This document shows positions 1 through 11,137 of a stretch of 64,000 nucleotides of DNA, one piece after another. This stretch comes from Kazachstania africana CBS 2517. Taxonomy: Eukaryota > Ascomycota > Saccharomycetes > Saccharomycetales > Saccharomycetaceae. Under the pieces are notes generated by a model. That model had not been told where the DNA came from. It saw only the letters and a program-made list of their open reading frames with translations, and searched no databases. The translations under genes were made by a program, and so were the position numbers. Numbering within the stretch: position 1 is the stretch's first letter; each line of letters starts with the position of its first letter. The stretch is from NCBI RefSeq assembly GCF_000304475.1, contig NC_018944.1, positions 372,001 to 436,000 on the forward strand, in the 5' to 3' direction.

Positions 1-93
1 ATATCCTTCATTTATTCAATGGTGAATGATCAGTCTAAGACTGTTGGCATTCATCATAAATGTAACTTACACTTTCCTATATACTCTATTATA

Positions 94-1524
94 TCATAAA
101 TATTTTCTATCTAATCCGAATTCCAGTTCCTTTTCTAAGTCGAGCAATTCATCGTTTCCAGCAAGCCTTTCATCACGACCTGAATCTAATGCAATTGGTG
201 ATGCCAGTAAGTTTTCTTGCGGCCTTGGAGGAAAATCAGTTTCATGTGCTCGTAAATTTTCTGAATGTATTCCAAAATCTTGTAGTTGTGCAGATATTGA
301 AGTTTGAGGACCACCCATTTGATTTGAAAAATCTGCATTTTGTATTCCTTGTAAATTGTTGTCATTCTGTTGATCATGCTGCGTCACCTCCTGTTGTCGT
401 TGCTGTTGCAGTTTTTCCTCTTCTATAAGCGGCTGTCTTACAAATTTCCTGAAATCATTGACCTCTTCAATGACCATTTGCTTCAAGTCCTCCATATCGG
501 TCACTACTTCAAAACCAAAATCGAATTTTTCGCTACAGATTGGTTCATCTGCAGGATCATGCCATATCGACAAGTAAGGATGTTGTAAGGCCTCATCTAC
601 GGTGATTCTCTTCTGCGGATCGAATGCTAACATCCTTTCCAATAGATCCAAAGCTTGCGGATTTGCGTCAGGATAGAGATTGCTAAAGGGGATTGTTGGG
701 ATATACCCGAGTTGATGAATATAGTCTTGTACATTTTTTGATCCAATTCTTTTCAAAGTTTCATCGGGAGGTGTACCCAGGACTTGTAAAATTTGATTTA
801 ATTGATGAACGTAGTCTTTACCTTTGAATATAGGTTTCCCACCTAAAAACTCGGCAAGGATACATCCCGTTGACCAGACATCTATGGCTTTAGTGTAACC
901 TTGGTAACTCAACATGATTTCTGGTGCACGATACCATCTCGTGGCCACATACTCAGTTAAAAATTGGTTATTTTCTACAGGATTTTCTGAATAGCCTCTT
1001 GCGAGACCAAAATCACAAATTTTCAATTGACAATCTGCATTCACTAGTAAATTTCCTGGTTTTAAATCACGATGTAGAACATCCGCAGAATGAATATATT
1101 TCAAACCACACAAAATTTGATAAATGAAACTTTGATAATGAGCGTCTGTCAACGGTTGACTAGATTTAATGATTTGATGCATATCACATTCCATTAATTC
1201 TTCATATAAATATAATCCATTTAGTGAACCATCAGGGTAAAAGACAATATCCATATCGTACAGACATGTGATATTCTTATGACCTCGAAAGTGCCTTAGT
1301 AACTTCAACTCTCGTAGTGATCTTTTGCATAGCAAAGTCTTTGAAAAGACATTGGTGACCTTTTTGATGGCCACAGTGGTCTCTTCAGGGACTTCTACAA
1401 ATTTAGCCGAGCAGACAATACCGTAAGCACCATGACCTATCTCTTTAATCAGTTGGAAACGTTTATCAACGGTGAAGTCCTGATTAAACACTTTGAATGT
1501 ATGCCTTTCAATCTTCTCTGTCAT
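94..1524 (-). CDS. SLT2: Cell-wall-integrity MAP kinase Slt2/Mpk1
   Basis: This 476-residue serine/threonine kinase is the terminal MAP kinase of the Pkc1-Bck1-Mkk1/2 cell-wall integrity pathway, acting in cytoplasm, bud neck and nucleus. Visible motifs are the glycine loop GHGAYG (about residues 30-35), the VAIKK lysine (K54), HRDLKPGN (about 151-158), DFG (about 171-173) and the activation loop T190-E191-Y192, the same numbering as in S. cerevisiae. The TEY motif argues for Slt2 rather than the degenerate paralogue Kdx1/Mlp1. A Gln-rich tail follows residue 370. Length matches the family (about 484). The start is the first ATG, just before the conserved kinase core. The next gene, RRM3, is also its neighbour in S. 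cerevisiae (YHR030C/YHR031C). Confidence 0.96.
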   Translation of the reverse strand: MTEKIERHTFKVFNQDFTVDKRFQLIKEIGHGAYGIVCSAKFVEVPEETTVAIKKVTNVFSKTLLCKRSLRELKLLRHFRGHKNITCLYDMDIVFYPDGSLNGLYLYEELMECDMHQIIKSSQPLTDAHYQSFIYQILCGLKYIHSADVLHRDLKPGNLLVNADCQLKICDFGLARGYSENPVENNQFLTEYVATRWYRAPEIMLSYQGYTKAIDVWSTGCILAEFLGGKPIFKGKDYVHQLNQILQVLGTPPDETLKRIGSKNVQDYIHQLGYIPTIPFSNLYPDANPQALDLLERMLAFDPQKRITVDEALQHPYLSIWHDPADEPICSEKFDFGFEVVTDMEDLKQMVIEEVNDFRKFVRQPLIEEEKLQQQRQQEVTQHDQQNDNNLQGIQNADFSNQMGGPQTSISAQLQDFGIHSENLRAHETDFPPRPQENLLASPIALDSGRDERLAGNDELLDLEKELEFGLDRKYL

Positions 1525-1939
1525 TGTTTTTGAAAGATAACTCGATTATGACTCCACTTTACTTTGATAGTAATTTGACCTGTAATAACAGGGGGAGGAG
1601 GATTAAAAGCTTAAAAAGGTGTTGATAGAGCAGCCTCCTATCTCTGAGATTGAAATCTTTATTATCTACCCTATATAAGTTGCAATGTTCTTTCCCTCGC
1701 CCTATGAAAATTCTATTTTTAGACGGCGAAATGCTAACATTAGGCCAAAAATCGTGGCGCATGATAAAAATAATTAGATGTGACAAGAATGGGCACCTCA
1801 TGCAGGTTATTGACCACGCAGGAGTGAGTATTATTTGAATGTGCGTCTCTGCGTTTCGTAGGATAGTAGTAATAATGCACACGTTTTTCTGCCAGACGAT
1901 TGGACTTTTTTGGACAGAAATTATAATATAGGTTGTATA
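1525..1939. other. SLT2-RRM3 intergenic region
   Basis: This 415-bp stretch holds the SLT2 promoter and the RRM3 3' end, both genes being on the minus strand. Short ORFs on both strands have no recognisable similarity or supporting context. I see no RNA gene or repeat. Confidence 0.6.
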
Positions 1940-4048
1940 TTAGGCTTTCACGGTCTCCAGTTGTTTATAAAAATCTTTGACCTTTTCATTTGTAGTGATC
2001 TTTTTAGGATTAAAGTTCAGAACTTGCAGTTGATCTTTAGATACGGCTCTTGATAGAGCGACATAGACTTGTCCAGCCTCAAAGATATTTTTCAGGTCTA
2101 CTTTCAATCGTTGAATCGTTTGCCCCTGTGCCTTGTGGATGGACAACGCCCAACATAACATAATCGGCACCTGCGTTCTTTCGATGCCTGTTTTATCGCC
2201 GGGTATATCAACGGGGAACCTGTCCGGAAGCACTAACTCATGATAATACCTATTTTTGCCTGTGGACCATCTAACGTACGGCCATGCAGTTTCAACGGGT
2301 GATTCCAATATGGCAACGTTGACTAATTCTTCCAAGATCTCTGCCCTACTAAGTGTTCTTGCGTTAAAGTCCTGGATAAACTCCTTCGACTGTCTTCTTA
2401 AAGGATTTGCTATTACTTGACTAACTAACCGCATGTCAGCAATAACATTATCGTCAATTACTTTAAACAATTCAAGCATTTTTCTATGCAGTCTTTCTGT
2501 CGTGAAAAAGAGAACTTTACCCAATGAACCATTAAACAGATCAACTTCGGGTTTATTTTTCAACATCATAACCTGAGCATTTTCCTTTAACGTTACTACA
2601 CGTTCCGCCATAACTGAGGAATCTAATAATTGTATCTGGTCTTTTCTAGCTAAGTCTACACTCTCAAATTGGTGTAAATCCCCAGGAAGTAAACCTAATT
2701 GCCTTGAATTTGATAATTCAACTTCCCTCCTAGTAGCATATAATTCGGTTGGGTATATTCCATCAGAATAGTCTACCTCTCTTTGAAGATTTTTGACTGT
2801 TGAAATCATATGTGGTTGAAGTTCCCCAAATCTAATAGAATTCAATATGTCAATCAGCTCGCTATCATGCTGTCTAAAGACTTTTGTCAATAAGATTGTC
2901 TTATGGATGCAACGTTTCCACATTTCACTCTCAAAACAAAATATACTAGCTTTCACGTCGTCTTTCTTTTGAACGGGTGGTAGTTGAAAAAAATCACCTG
3001 TTAATACCAGTTGAATCCCACCGAAGGGCTTATCGTTTTTCCTTACTGCTCTAGCTATATATTCTAACATGTTAAGGAATTTACCATCAATCATAGAGAT
3101 TTCATCAATAATGAGAACTTTTGTGTTTTTCCAAACTGCTAGAGCTTCTTTTAATCTTTGTATCTTCTTCACCGTGACATCTGGAGGTCTATTGCCGATA
3201 CCTGCATACGACCACTTGTGTAAAGTAACACCACCTATAGTAGCAGCTGCAAGACCTGTTGAAGCAGTTATCGCCACAGCTTCTTTCCCATACATTGAAC
3301 GAAGTTTTTCAATTATATTTTGTAAAATGACAGATTTACCAGTACCTGCAGAACCTGTATAAAAAACATTGAGACGTTTATTTACAATCAAATCAACGAC
3401 AGTTTCTTGTTCTTTAGTTAGTTTTAATTGTATTGTAACTTTATTTGACTTTAAGTTCGAAGTAGTTCTTTGAATTGGCTTAATCCTTTTTGATGTGTGT
3501 ATCTTCAAATCTTGGAATGAGCCTATTCGCTTAGTAGGTTTCGTGTCGACCAAATCTGTAGTATCTATCTGTGTGCTTGTAAATGCTAATCTCCTGTGAC
3601 CTACTTTAATATTAGTAACTTCACGCAAATTATTCATGTCGTCGGCTAAATCTTCCAGAACACTCCGTTGAGACTTTTCTGGTGATCTATGAAAGCTAGG
3701 TGACCTTGAGATGGTAGTAACCTGTTTGAAGTTATTAATATGAGGAACGTCCATTAATTTTTTTACTTCTGCATCTGTATCGCATTCATCGAATGAACCT
3801 TGCGATTGAAAGAGTGAATAAGGTTTATTTGAGGTAAATGAACTTGTATCTAACTTTTTAGTACGGATAGTACGTGTTTCTTTAAAGCTCTTTGATTTTG
3901 TCGCGAGATTGGCTTTAGTACTTTGAGATTTAGAATCAAAACTCTGAGATTTTGGTTTCACTTGAAAGAAATATGATGAGAGCGTCTTTTGTTTCAGTCC
4001 ACGTTGTTTCTTAGTCTTATCAGAATCACCATTACTAGACCTGAACAT
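1940..4048 (-). CDS. RRM3: Pif1-family 5'-3' DNA helicase Rrm3
   Basis: This 702-residue superfamily 1B helicase helps replication forks pass protein barriers such as rDNA, tRNA genes and telomeres. The N-terminal 200 residues are Ser/Lys-rich and probably disordered. They contain a PCNA-interacting motif, QKTLSSYF (Q20, L23, Y26, F27), typical of Rrm3. The helicase core begins near residue 205, with Walker A GSAGTGKS (about 233-240), Walker B IIDEIS (about 313-318) and the late motif HKAQGQT (about 645-651). Length is close to the roughly 723 residues of S. cerevisiae Rrm3. The PIP box and the adjacent SLT2 argue against Pif1 itself, and I see no mitochondrial presequence. Confidence 0.94.
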   Translation of the reverse strand: MFRSSNGDSDKTKKQRGLKQKTLSSYFFQVKPKSQSFDSKSQSTKANLATKSKSFKETRTIRTKKLDTSSFTSNKPYSLFQSQGSFDECDTDAEVKKLMDVPHINNFKQVTTISRSPSFHRSPEKSQRSVLEDLADDMNNLREVTNIKVGHRRLAFTSTQIDTTDLVDTKPTKRIGSFQDLKIHTSKRIKPIQRTTSNLKSNKVTIQLKLTKEQETVVDLIVNKRLNVFYTGSAGTGKSVILQNIIEKLRSMYGKEAVAITASTGLAAATIGGVTLHKWSYAGIGNRPPDVTVKKIQRLKEALAVWKNTKVLIIDEISMIDGKFLNMLEYIARAVRKNDKPFGGIQLVLTGDFFQLPPVQKKDDVKASIFCFESEMWKRCIHKTILLTKVFRQHDSELIDILNSIRFGELQPHMISTVKNLQREVDYSDGIYPTELYATRREVELSNSRQLGLLPGDLHQFESVDLARKDQIQLLDSSVMAERVVTLKENAQVMMLKNKPEVDLFNGSLGKVLFFTTERLHRKMLELFKVIDDNVIADMRLVSQVIANPLRRQSKEFIQDFNARTLSRAEILEELVNVAILESPVETAWPYVRWSTGKNRYYHELVLPDRFPVDIPGDKTGIERTQVPIMLCWALSIHKAQGQTIQRLKVDLKNIFEAGQVYVALSRAVSKDQLQVLNFNPKKITTNEKVKDFYKQLETVKA

Positions 4049-4567
4049 GCTGAGGGGAGTGTCACTACTGATTCGAAGATGTGGCTTATCGTGTATATAA
4101 AGATTTCTGTATCAAATAAATTGATCCATGTGTTCGAGTAAGTTCGATGGCTTCTACTTTTTCCATATTAGGGCAAAAGCGCGTCAATCAATTTCGCTTT
4201 AAATAGTAAAGGCTGACCAGTAGTTGATGAAGCACATTCAGTGAGGCCACTAGTTTGCCATGTATTGCCTTGCTTTGTTATGTGTGGAAATAGAAAGAGT
4301 GGTTAAGTTCGGCTTATGGTGTGAGTATCTCTAATTATACTTACAGATATTGTATTCTCTCTTGGAAAATATTGTGTCGTAAGCTTGATGCCGCGGCCAA
4401 TAGTAAGAGAGTTCGAATGTATGTAATTGGGTAACCACTGTGGTGCTACAAGGCTGGCTTGGATATTTCAAGGGATACACTCAAAGTAAGGTAACTATTG
4501 TGCCAACACAGCACACTGTCATCCACATTAAATACTCACCATCTTCAAAAAAATACAAAAAATAAAT
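4049..4567. other. RRM3 promoter and downstream flank of the tRNA pair
   Basis: This interval holds the RRM3 upstream region and the 3' flank of the minus-strand tRNA-Asp. A CCATATTAGGGC/GCGCGTCA stretch near 4163-4180 resembles, but does not match, an MCB element. No ORF is supported. Confidence 0.5.
4548..4562 (-). terminator. Pol III terminator of tRNA pair 1
   Basis: Two T-runs on the minus strand (five Ts at 4558-4562 and seven at 4548-4554) begin 6 nt after the tRNA-Asp 3' end, as expected for RNA polymerase III termination. Confidence 0.75.
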
Positions 4568-4639
4568 CTCCGCGACGGGGAATTGAACCCCGATCTGGCA
4601 CGCGACAAGCGCCCATTCTCACCATTAAACTATCGCGGA
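4568..4639 (-). tRNA. tD(GUC): tRNA-Asp(GUC), copy 1
   Basis: This is a 72-nt tRNA with 7-bp acceptor stem TCCGCGA/TCGCGGA, discriminator G, anticodon GTC in the loop CTTGTCGCG, and B box GGTTCAATTCC. It lacks an intron. It lies 19 nt downstream of tRNA-Arg on the same strand. In S. cerevisiae this Arg-Asp pair is known to be transcribed as one dimeric Pol III precursor, and the T-run occurs only after the Asp gene, consistent with cotranscription here. Confidence 0.97.
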
Positions 4640-4658
4640 TTTTGAAGAAGAAAGAGAG

Positions 4659-4730
4659 CACTCACGCTGGGGGTCGAACCCAGAATCTTCTGATTAGAAG
4701 TCAGACGCGTTGCCATTACGCCACGCGAGC
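4659..4730 (-). tRNA. tR(UCU): tRNA-Arg(UCU), copy 1
   Basis: This is a 72-nt tRNA with acceptor GCTCGCG/CGTGAGT, discriminator G, anticodon TCT in the loop ACTTCTAATC, and B box GGTTCGACCCC. No intron. It is the upstream member of the Arg-Asp dimer. There is no T-run in the 19-nt spacer (4640-4658), so both tRNAs are probably released from one precursor. Confidence 0.97.
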
Positions 4731-5684
4731 TCAATTTCTGATGTTTTGGTCTTAGACCAAAATACCTGATGCAGCATTGAATATGTGTCCCAATTTCCTT
4801 CTTACAAACTTTTGATCTTCTTCAACATATTATGTGCTAAAGATGAGGTACAAAGACTTTCCCAACTGTTGACCTCCAACTGTCAGAGCTCAAGCCTATT
4901 ATATAAAGAATTTTTGGGCTGGGTACAGATACATAGAGTGATCATGTGGACCAAGCTCCTGATTCCTATTTGATTGTACATTAAAATTTTATCTGAGAGA
5001 TATGATTTGCATATAACAAAGTTCAAATGGGCAACGTTCCCAAAGAAACTCGATATATACTCTTGAGGGTCATTTTATTTTCAATAATATTAAAAACTGG
5101 AACTCGAACACAACCGGGATACATTTACAAAAAGGAATAATGGCCATTTATTGTTTGTTGGAGGTATGTCCAAAATATTTTTCCAAGTAGAGCCGCTGAA
5201 CACACAATTGCAACTTAATAGTACTAAAGGATAAAAAAAAGATAAATAATGGGAAACTACAAAGGCAATGTACGCACTGCTCAGTCTGGAAAGATACCCT
5301 GCCGGTCCTTTGGATTCAGAGTAACGTCTTTTTCTTTCTATTTTATGACTTTACAATGGAGCAATATTCAATTTTGATCTCAAGACAAGTCGGATGTTAT
5401 AATTCTGAAAAATTCATGTTTAGACAAAACCCTCTTTTCAGAGAGCTACCATTTCCCAGAGTTTTCTGCTTAGCATTGCCTATCGTTTAGCAGCAAGAAA
5501 GAAAATAAATGACCGTGATGCAGTCATTACAACACTTTGTATATTACTGACATCAAATCCATTTTCATATCCCCGATGGCAGACTTTTTCATTGAGAAAA
5601 AAATTTTGGATTGCAAGATCATCGAAGACAACAATTCAAGGCCAGAGAAGAGACAAACACTACTAAGCTGAACCCTTCTAAACT
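4731..5684. other. tRNA-RPC17 intergenic region with 19-bp palindrome
   Basis: This 950-bp region is upstream of both the minus-strand tRNA pair and the plus-strand RPC17. A perfect palindrome, TTTTGGTCT-T-AGACCAAAA, occupies 4744-4762, starting 14 nt upstream of the tRNA-Arg 5' end, where Pol III initiates and Ty3-type elements insert. The remainder is AT-rich without a supported ORF. Confidence 0.6.
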
Positions 5685-6167
5685 ATGAAGATTATAGAGA
5701 CTAGAGATTCTTTCCTTAGTGACTATGAGGTGTTGCAATTTCTTTCCGGTCTGGAAAGAAAGCATCTTTGGGATGAAGAAACTTTAAAATTACATCAAAA
5801 GGATAGAAAGAAAAGAGCACAGACCAAGAGACCATACAACCATCCAGCATTACAAGCGATCACCAGAGATGCAATCTCATTTCTCAAGATGAACAAAAAT
5901 TATGTGCCACAAGAAGATGAAGTTGAAGAAGAAAGGACAGAACATGAAAAGTCTCCACTTTGTAGGTTAAACGATAAGACATTCAGTGAATTTGTCCTAA
6001 AACTGAACAAATTCGATCTTTTCAAGGCAGAAAAATTACAAATAGTGAATCAACTTCCTGCCAATATGGTCCATTTGTATTCCATAGTGGAAGAATGTGA
6101 TTCTAGATTTAGCGAAGAACAAATAGATGAAATTCTTGAAATAGTCAAAGAATACTCACAGATATGA
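5685..6167 (+). CDS. RPC17: RNA polymerase III subunit C17
   Basis: This 160-residue protein is the Rpc17 subunit of RNA polymerase III. With Rpc25 it forms the stalk that contacts TFIIIB and aids initiation. It carries the N-terminal signature FLSDYEVLQFL (about residues 10-20), RPYNHPAL, and the highly conserved C-terminal stretch KAEKLQIVNQLPANMVHLY followed by VEECDSRF, nearly identical to the S. cerevisiae protein (161 residues). The ATG at 5685 gives the full family length. RPC17 and VTC4 are adjacent in S. cerevisiae as well (YJL011C/YJL012C). Confidence 0.96.
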   Translation: MKIIETRDSFLSDYEVLQFLSGLERKHLWDEETLKLHQKDRKKRAQTKRPYNHPALQAITRDAISFLKMNKNYVPQEDEVEEERTEHEKSPLCRLNDKTFSEFVLKLNKFDLFKAEKLQIVNQLPANMVHLYSIVEECDSRFSEEQIDEILEIVKEYSQI

Positions 6168-6403
6168 AAACAAACAAACTGCATCAACTCACTCACAGCT
6201 GTCGTTACTCAACTTAACTGTATAGAATAGTAATAACTAACGTCAAATATAGTATTTATATTATGAATTTTTCATTTTACCCGGATGTTTCAATTAGCTT
6301 GAAGGTTTTCAGTATCGGAATTGTCAAATTAAGGAAATGACTGTGGCTCAGGATCATTATTAGCCTTCACAAGTGTAGCCAATATAGATAACTCCATGAA
6401 AGT

Positions 6404-8569
6404 ATGAAGTTTGGGGACCATTTAAGAAAGTCGCTTATAAGACAATATAGCTTTTATTATATTGCATATGACGACCTTAAGAATGAATTAGAGGAGGGTT
6501 TAAAGAAAAACAATGATGAATGGTCACAGGATTTGGAAACATCCTTCTTAGGCTTATTGGAAGTGGAACTGGATAAGGTTTACAGTTTTTGTAAAGTGAA
6601 ACGAGGGGAACTTGTTAGACGTGTTAGAGATGTTGCCAAAGAAGTGCACAATACTGTGAATCTATTGGATTCGAATACTCCGCCAACACAAATCGATTTC
6701 GAGATTTTGGAAGAAGAATTGAGTGAAATTATCGCTGATGTTCATGATTTAGCCAAATTTGCAAGGTTGAATTATACTGGCTTCGAAAAAATTATAAAGA
6801 AACATGATAAGAAGACAAATTTCATCTTGAAACCAATTTTTCAAGTTAGATTAGATGCAAAGCCATTCTTTAAAGAAAATTACGATGAATTGGTCGTTAA
6901 GATCTCACAGTTATATGATATAGTAAGAACGAGTGGTCGTCCTATAAAAGGTGATTCATCTGCGGGTGGTAAACAACAAAATTTTGTTAGACAAACCACC
7001 AAATATTGGGTACATCCTGACAATATCACTGAGTTAAAGCTGATCATTCTGAAACATTTACCAGTTCTTGTATTCAATACAAATAAAGAATTTGAAAAGG
7101 AAGATTCTTCAATTACATCGATTTACTATGATAATGAAGATTTAGATCTATATTATGGACGTCTTAGGAAAGATGAAGGTGCAGAAGCACATAGATTAAG
7201 GTGGTATGGTGGTATGCAATCTGATACCATCTTTTTTGAAAGGAAAACACACAGAGAGGATTGGACTGGCGAAAAATCTGTTAAGGCAAGGTTCGCCGTA
7301 AAGGAAAGATATGTAAATAATTTTATTGCTGGTAAATATACTGTGGAAGAGGCATTTAGGAAAATGCGTAAAGAAGGCAAGAAATCGATACAAGAAATTG
7401 AGAACTTGGAAGCACTGGCCACTGAAATCCAATACACGATGATTAAGAAGAAGCTAAGACCTATGGTTAGAACATTTTACAATAGAACAGCGTTCCAATT
7501 ACCCGGTGATGCAAGAGTTCGTATATCTTTAGATACTGAATTGTCAATGATAAGGGAGGATGATTTCGATGGGTTTAATAGGACGAAGGGGAACTGGAGG
7601 AGGATGGATATTGGCGTTGATTGGCCATTTAAACAACTTGATGATAAAGATATTTGTAGGTTTCCTTATGCTGTTTTAGAAGTGAAATTACAAACACAGT
7701 TGGGCCAAGAGCCTCCTGAATGGGTACGAGAGTTAGTTGGGTCCCACTTAGTTGAGCCAGTTCCAAAATTCTCTAAGTTTATTCATGGTATATCAACGCT
7801 ATTCAATGATAAAGTGGATATGATTCCATTTTGGTTACCTCAGATGGATGTTGATATTAGAAAGAAACCGCTACCCACCAACATTATTGATATTACAAGG
7901 CCAACAAGAGAAGAAGAAGGAGATGATGAGGATGACGAAGACGCAGCATTAGTTGAAGCAATGATGGACGCACCGCCAGGGAATAATCTTGATGTAGAAG
8001 AAGGTGGGGGACCAAGCTACGGTTCGATAAATAATAATGGTACATCTACCAATCTTGCTGTCGTCAGGGACAGTGCCAATGCATCATATTATCGTCGTAA
8101 GATTAGAGAGTCAACCAACTTACTGACGAAAAATTACTATAAAGCACTGTATGGATTGGATCATTACTTATATGGTGAACAAATTTCCAAGATTCCAAGA
8201 GGTACAATATTTGACACGCAGATTCAAGCACCTCCTGGTAAAACCATCTGTGTCCCTGTACGTGTAGAACCGAAAGTGTATTTTGCCACGGAGAGGACAT
8301 TTTTATCGTGGGCTTCCATATCCATTATACTCGGAGGTGTTTCCACTGCATCCTTAACGTACGGTACTCTTACAACAATGATTGCATCGATCGGTTTCTT
8401 CCTGACTGCGCTGTGCATACTAGTCCACAGTACTATTGTTTATGGGAGAAGGGTTGTCAATATCCGGACTAAGAAAGCTGTTGATTACGAAGACAAGATT
8501 GGTCCTCCAATGGTAAGTGGTTTCTTAATACTGTCAATTCTATTTACATTTTTCTGTAACTATTTGTAG
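6404..8569 (+). CDS. VTC4: Vacuolar transporter chaperone Vtc4, polyphosphate polymerase
   Basis: This 721-residue catalytic subunit of the VTC complex makes inorganic polyphosphate from ATP and passes it into the vacuole. An N-terminal SPX domain (about residues 1-160), which senses inositol pyrophosphates, opens with [15 protein letters not shown] and contains the basic stretch [10 protein letters not shown]. The tunnel-shaped catalytic domain (about 190-480) shows [17 protein letters not shown] and [11 protein letters not shown], which hold the basic and acidic residues that bind nucleotide and metal in the family. An acidic linker (about 505-520) precedes three C-terminal membrane segments (about 625-720). 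Length is the same as S. cerevisiae Vtc4. I see no obvious Pho4 CACGTG site in the 236-bp upstream gap. Confidence 0.97.
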   Translation: MKFGDHLRKSLIRQYSFYYIAYDDLKNELEEGLKKNNDEWSQDLETSFLGLLEVELDKVYSFCKVKRGELVRRVRDVAKEVHNTVNLLDSNTPPTQIDFEILEEELSEIIADVHDLAKFARLNYTGFEKIIKKHDKKTNFILKPIFQVRLDAKPFFKENYDELVVKISQLYDIVRTSGRPIKGDSSAGGKQQNFVRQTTKYWVHPDNITELKLIILKHLPVLVFNTNKEFEKEDSSITSIYYDNEDLDLYYGRLRKDEGAEAHRLRWYGGMQSDTIFFERKTHREDWTGEKSVKARFAVKERYVNNFIAGKYTVEEAFRKMRKEGKKSIQEIENLEALATEIQYTMIKKKLRPMVRTFYNRTAFQLPGDARVRISLDTELSMIREDDFDGFNRTKGNWRRMDIGVDWPFKQLDDKDICRFPYAVLEVKLQTQLGQEPPEWVRELVGSHLVEPVPKFSKFIHGISTLFNDKVDMIPFWLPQMDVDIRKKPLPTNIIDITRPTREEEGDDEDDEDAALVEAMMDAPPGNNLDVEEGGGPSYGSINNNGTSTNLAVVRDSANASYYRRKIRESTNLLTKNYYKALYGLDHYLYGEQISKIPRGTIFDTQIQAPPGKTICVPVRVEPKVYFATERTFLSWASISIILGGVSTASLTYGTLTTMIASIGFFLTALCILVHSTIVYGRRVVNIRTKKAVDYEDKIGPPMVSGFLILSILFTFFCNYL

Positions 8570-9159
8570 TAAACTATAATATCTCTGAGGGGATGGACTT
8601 GTGGGCCTACTCATTCCAAGTAATGGCGCGTCATGCAATTGTTTGTGTCATTGAGATTTTGCGGGGGTAAGAGTCAAATCTAATATTTTTTTAATTAATA
8701 TATAAATTAGATTAAGCTTGATCCAAGAGCAACGGCTGAAAGTGGCTCTCTGTACCTATACAAGCACAGACTGCCTATCGAGCCGCAACGACGGTCCCAC
8801 TCAATCATCCTCTGCCAACAATGTAGCCTCACTGTGAGTACGGCACAGAATCTTGGTTTCGTAAAACGCTTCCAATATCCTTTTGCTTAACTAATTTCAG
8901 ACTCATTTAGGCTTAGCTTTTCTTTTTCCGAGGCATCGCTCTGATGAAAATCTACTCTGTTCAGGAAGGGTGAGAAAAATTTTTTATTAAGCAGTGGATC
9001 CTCGAAGATTAGTTTAACCTTAGATTAGTCACACGCAGTTCATCACATCGCATATATACATATATATAAGCCTGCTGGTGTATTCTACTTAGTAGACAAA
9101 TAGACAACAAGAACATATCATATCTCATACAAAGGATTTAAACAATAATAAAACAAAGA
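8570..9159. promoter_or_regulatory. HIP1 promoter region
   Basis: This 590-bp region lies between VTC4 and HIP1. A TATA-like run (ATATATACATATATATAAG) lies near 9052-9070, about 95 bp before the HIP1 ATG. A GAGTCA core (reverse complement TGACTC, Gcn4-type) is at 8671-8676. No ORF or RNA gene is supported. The assignments are motif matches only. Confidence 0.45.
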
Positions 9160-10842
9160 ATGGTTGAAGAAACTACTTCATCAGATTTTAAAAATGAAAA
9201 ATGGACATTGAAGGAGGAGTCCCAGGACATACCGTCCATAACAGAAACCCGTCAGGAGGAAGAGGAGACCCTAAATAACACAAATTTGAGCAAAAATCTC
9301 TCTGTACGTCATTTGGTGACGCTGGCAGTTGGTGGTTCGATTGGTACGGGTCTTTTCGTTAATTCTGGTACAGCTTTGAGTGACGGTGGTCCAGCTTCCT
9401 TAGTGGTGGGCTGGGTCATTATTAGTACATGTCTTTTCACTGTCATTAATTCGCTAGGTGAGCTAGCGGCTGCTTTCCCCATTGTTGGTGGGTTCAACGT
9501 CTACATCACCAGATTTGTTGATCCATCCGTCGGTTTTGCAGTTAATTTAAATTATTTAGCACAATGGTTGGTCCTTCTTCCGTTGGAATTAGTCGCAGCT
9601 TCCTTAACTATCAAATATTGGAACGACAAAATCAACTCAGACGCATGGGTAGCAATTTTTTACGTTACCATTGTCCTGGCAAATATGTTAGAAGTTAAAT
9701 CATTTGGTGAAACTGAATTCGTATTATCAATGGTGAAAATTTTAGCAATCATCGGTTTTACCATCTTGGGTATTGTTCTGGCCTCAGGAGGTGGTCCATC
9801 CGGTGGTTATCTAGGTTTCAAATACTGGAATAACCCAGGTGCATTCGTCGGTGGTACAAATGCTTCCAAATTTAAAGGTCTATGTTCTGTCTTCGTTACT
9901 GCCGCTTTCTCTTTCTCTGGTATTGAAATGATTGCTGTTTCAGCTGCTGAAAGTAAAAATCCAAGAAAAGTCATTCCAAAAGCTGCTAAGAGAACATTTT
10001 GGTTGGTCACTTCATCCTACGTTGTCATTTTAACTCTAGTTGGTTGTCTTGTTCCATATAACGATTCAAGATTGTTGAATGCCGCAACTTCTGTTGATGC
10101 TGCCGCTTCTCCACTAGTCATTGCAATTGAAAATGGTGGTATCAAAGGTTTACCTTCCTTAATGAACGCTATCATCTTAATTGCTATTGTATCTGTCGCT
10201 AATAGTGCGGTCTACGCTTGTTCAAGATGTATGGTTTCCATGGCACACATAGGTAATTTACCAAAAGTTTTGAGTAAAGTCGATAAGAAAGGTAGACCAA
10301 TGAACGCATTGATTGTTACATTAATTTTCGGTCTTCTTTCGTTCATTGCTGCAAGTGACAAACAAAATGAAGTTTTCACGTGGTTAAGTGCTTTATCTGG
10401 TCTTTCTACAATTTTTTGTTGGATGGCAATTAATTACTCTTTGATCAGATTCCGTAGAGCCATGCAAGTACAAAATAGAAGCTTAGATGAATTACCATAC
10501 TTATCGCAAACAGGTATCTGGGGTGCATGGTATGGTGTCCTTGTTCTATTTTTAGTCATCGTCGCCTCTTTTTGGACTTCCATGTTCCCACTTGGTTCAG
10601 CTCATGCAGATGCAGAATCATTCTTTGAAAGTTTCTTATCGTTGCCTATTTTACTAGTCTGTTATTTTGGTCACAAACTATATTTTGCAAGAAATTGGAG
10701 ATTACAAATTGGTGCAGAAGAAATGGATATCGATTCAGGTAGAAAGATAATAGACGAAGAAGGATTAAAACAAGAAAGAGAAGAAGAAGAAAAAGCCATG
10801 AACAGTTCATTCCTCATCAAATTCTGGCACGTTTGGTGTTAA
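9160..10842 (+). CDS. HIP1: High-affinity histidine permease (amino-acid permease family)
   Basis: This 560-residue amino-acid/proton symporter has 12 predicted membrane segments and acts at the plasma membrane. TM1 contains the substrate-binding GGSIGTGLF loop (about residues 57-65). Long blocks such as NNTNLSKNLSVRH, INSLGELAAAFP and YLAQWLVLLPLELVAAS align specifically with S. cerevisiae Hip1 rather than Gap1 or other permeases. The C terminus ends FWHVWC, the aromatic-Cys end typical of permeases that are palmitoylated. The N-terminal cytosolic tail is shorter than in S. cerevisiae (603 residues total). The position next to a GAPDH gene repeats the HIP1-TDH3 linkage of S. cerevisiae. Confidence 0.93.
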   Translation: MVEETTSSDFKNEKWTLKEESQDIPSITETRQEEEETLNNTNLSKNLSVRHLVTLAVGGSIGTGLFVNSGTALSDGGPASLVVGWVIISTCLFTVINSLGELAAAFPIVGGFNVYITRFVDPSVGFAVNLNYLAQWLVLLPLELVAASLTIKYWNDKINSDAWVAIFYVTIVLANMLEVKSFGETEFVLSMVKILAIIGFTILGIVLASGGGPSGGYLGFKYWNNPGAFVGGTNASKFKGLCSVFVTAAFSFSGIEMIAVSAAESKNPRKVIPKAAKRTFWLVTSSYVVILTLVGCLVPYNDSRLLNAATSVDAAASPLVIAIENGGIKGLPSLMNAIILIAIVSVANSAVYACSRCMVSMAHIGNLPKVLSKVDKKGRPMNALIVTLIFGLLSFIAASDKQNEVFTWLSALSGLSTIFCWMAINYSLIRFRRAMQVQNRSLDELPYLSQTGIWGAWYGVLVLFLVIVASFWTSMFPLGSAHADAESFFESFLSLPILLVCYFGHKLYFARNWRLQIGAEEMDIDSGRKIIDEEGLKQEREEEEKAMNSSFLIKFWHVWC

Positions 10843-11137
10843 ATTTAATTGGAATAACAATTCTTATATAGATCATTAGAATATGTACATAAGCAAATAC
10901 TCATCATTACGACCATTACCATTTGTTACGCATCTATATGTATATATCTGCGTACACGCTCTTTCGATTTTCTTCCTCTTTGAAGGGAAATGGGGCCTAC
11001 GTAGCAATATCAGACAATTTTTAATTAAATGATTGACAAGTTTTGAAAGGAATGGAAAATATAAAAGGAAGGGGGTAACTGAAAGGATAGTACAAGAGAA
11101 CTTACATGATAACGGAAAGCATACGGATAATAGCAAG

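Larger units (their letters stand above)
4564..4742. repeat. 179-bp exact duplication containing the tRNA-Arg/Asp pair (copy 1)
   Basis: Bases 4564-4742 are identical to 30893-31071 in the same orientation. The identity covers both tRNAs, the 19-nt spacer and 12 bp upstream of tRNA-Arg, and stops abruptly on both sides. Confidence 0.9.

Noticed and set aside
1..93. Plus-strand ORF overlapping the SLT2 3' end (26-307)
   Set aside because: It is largely antisense to the SLT2 tail; Ser-rich product without family features.
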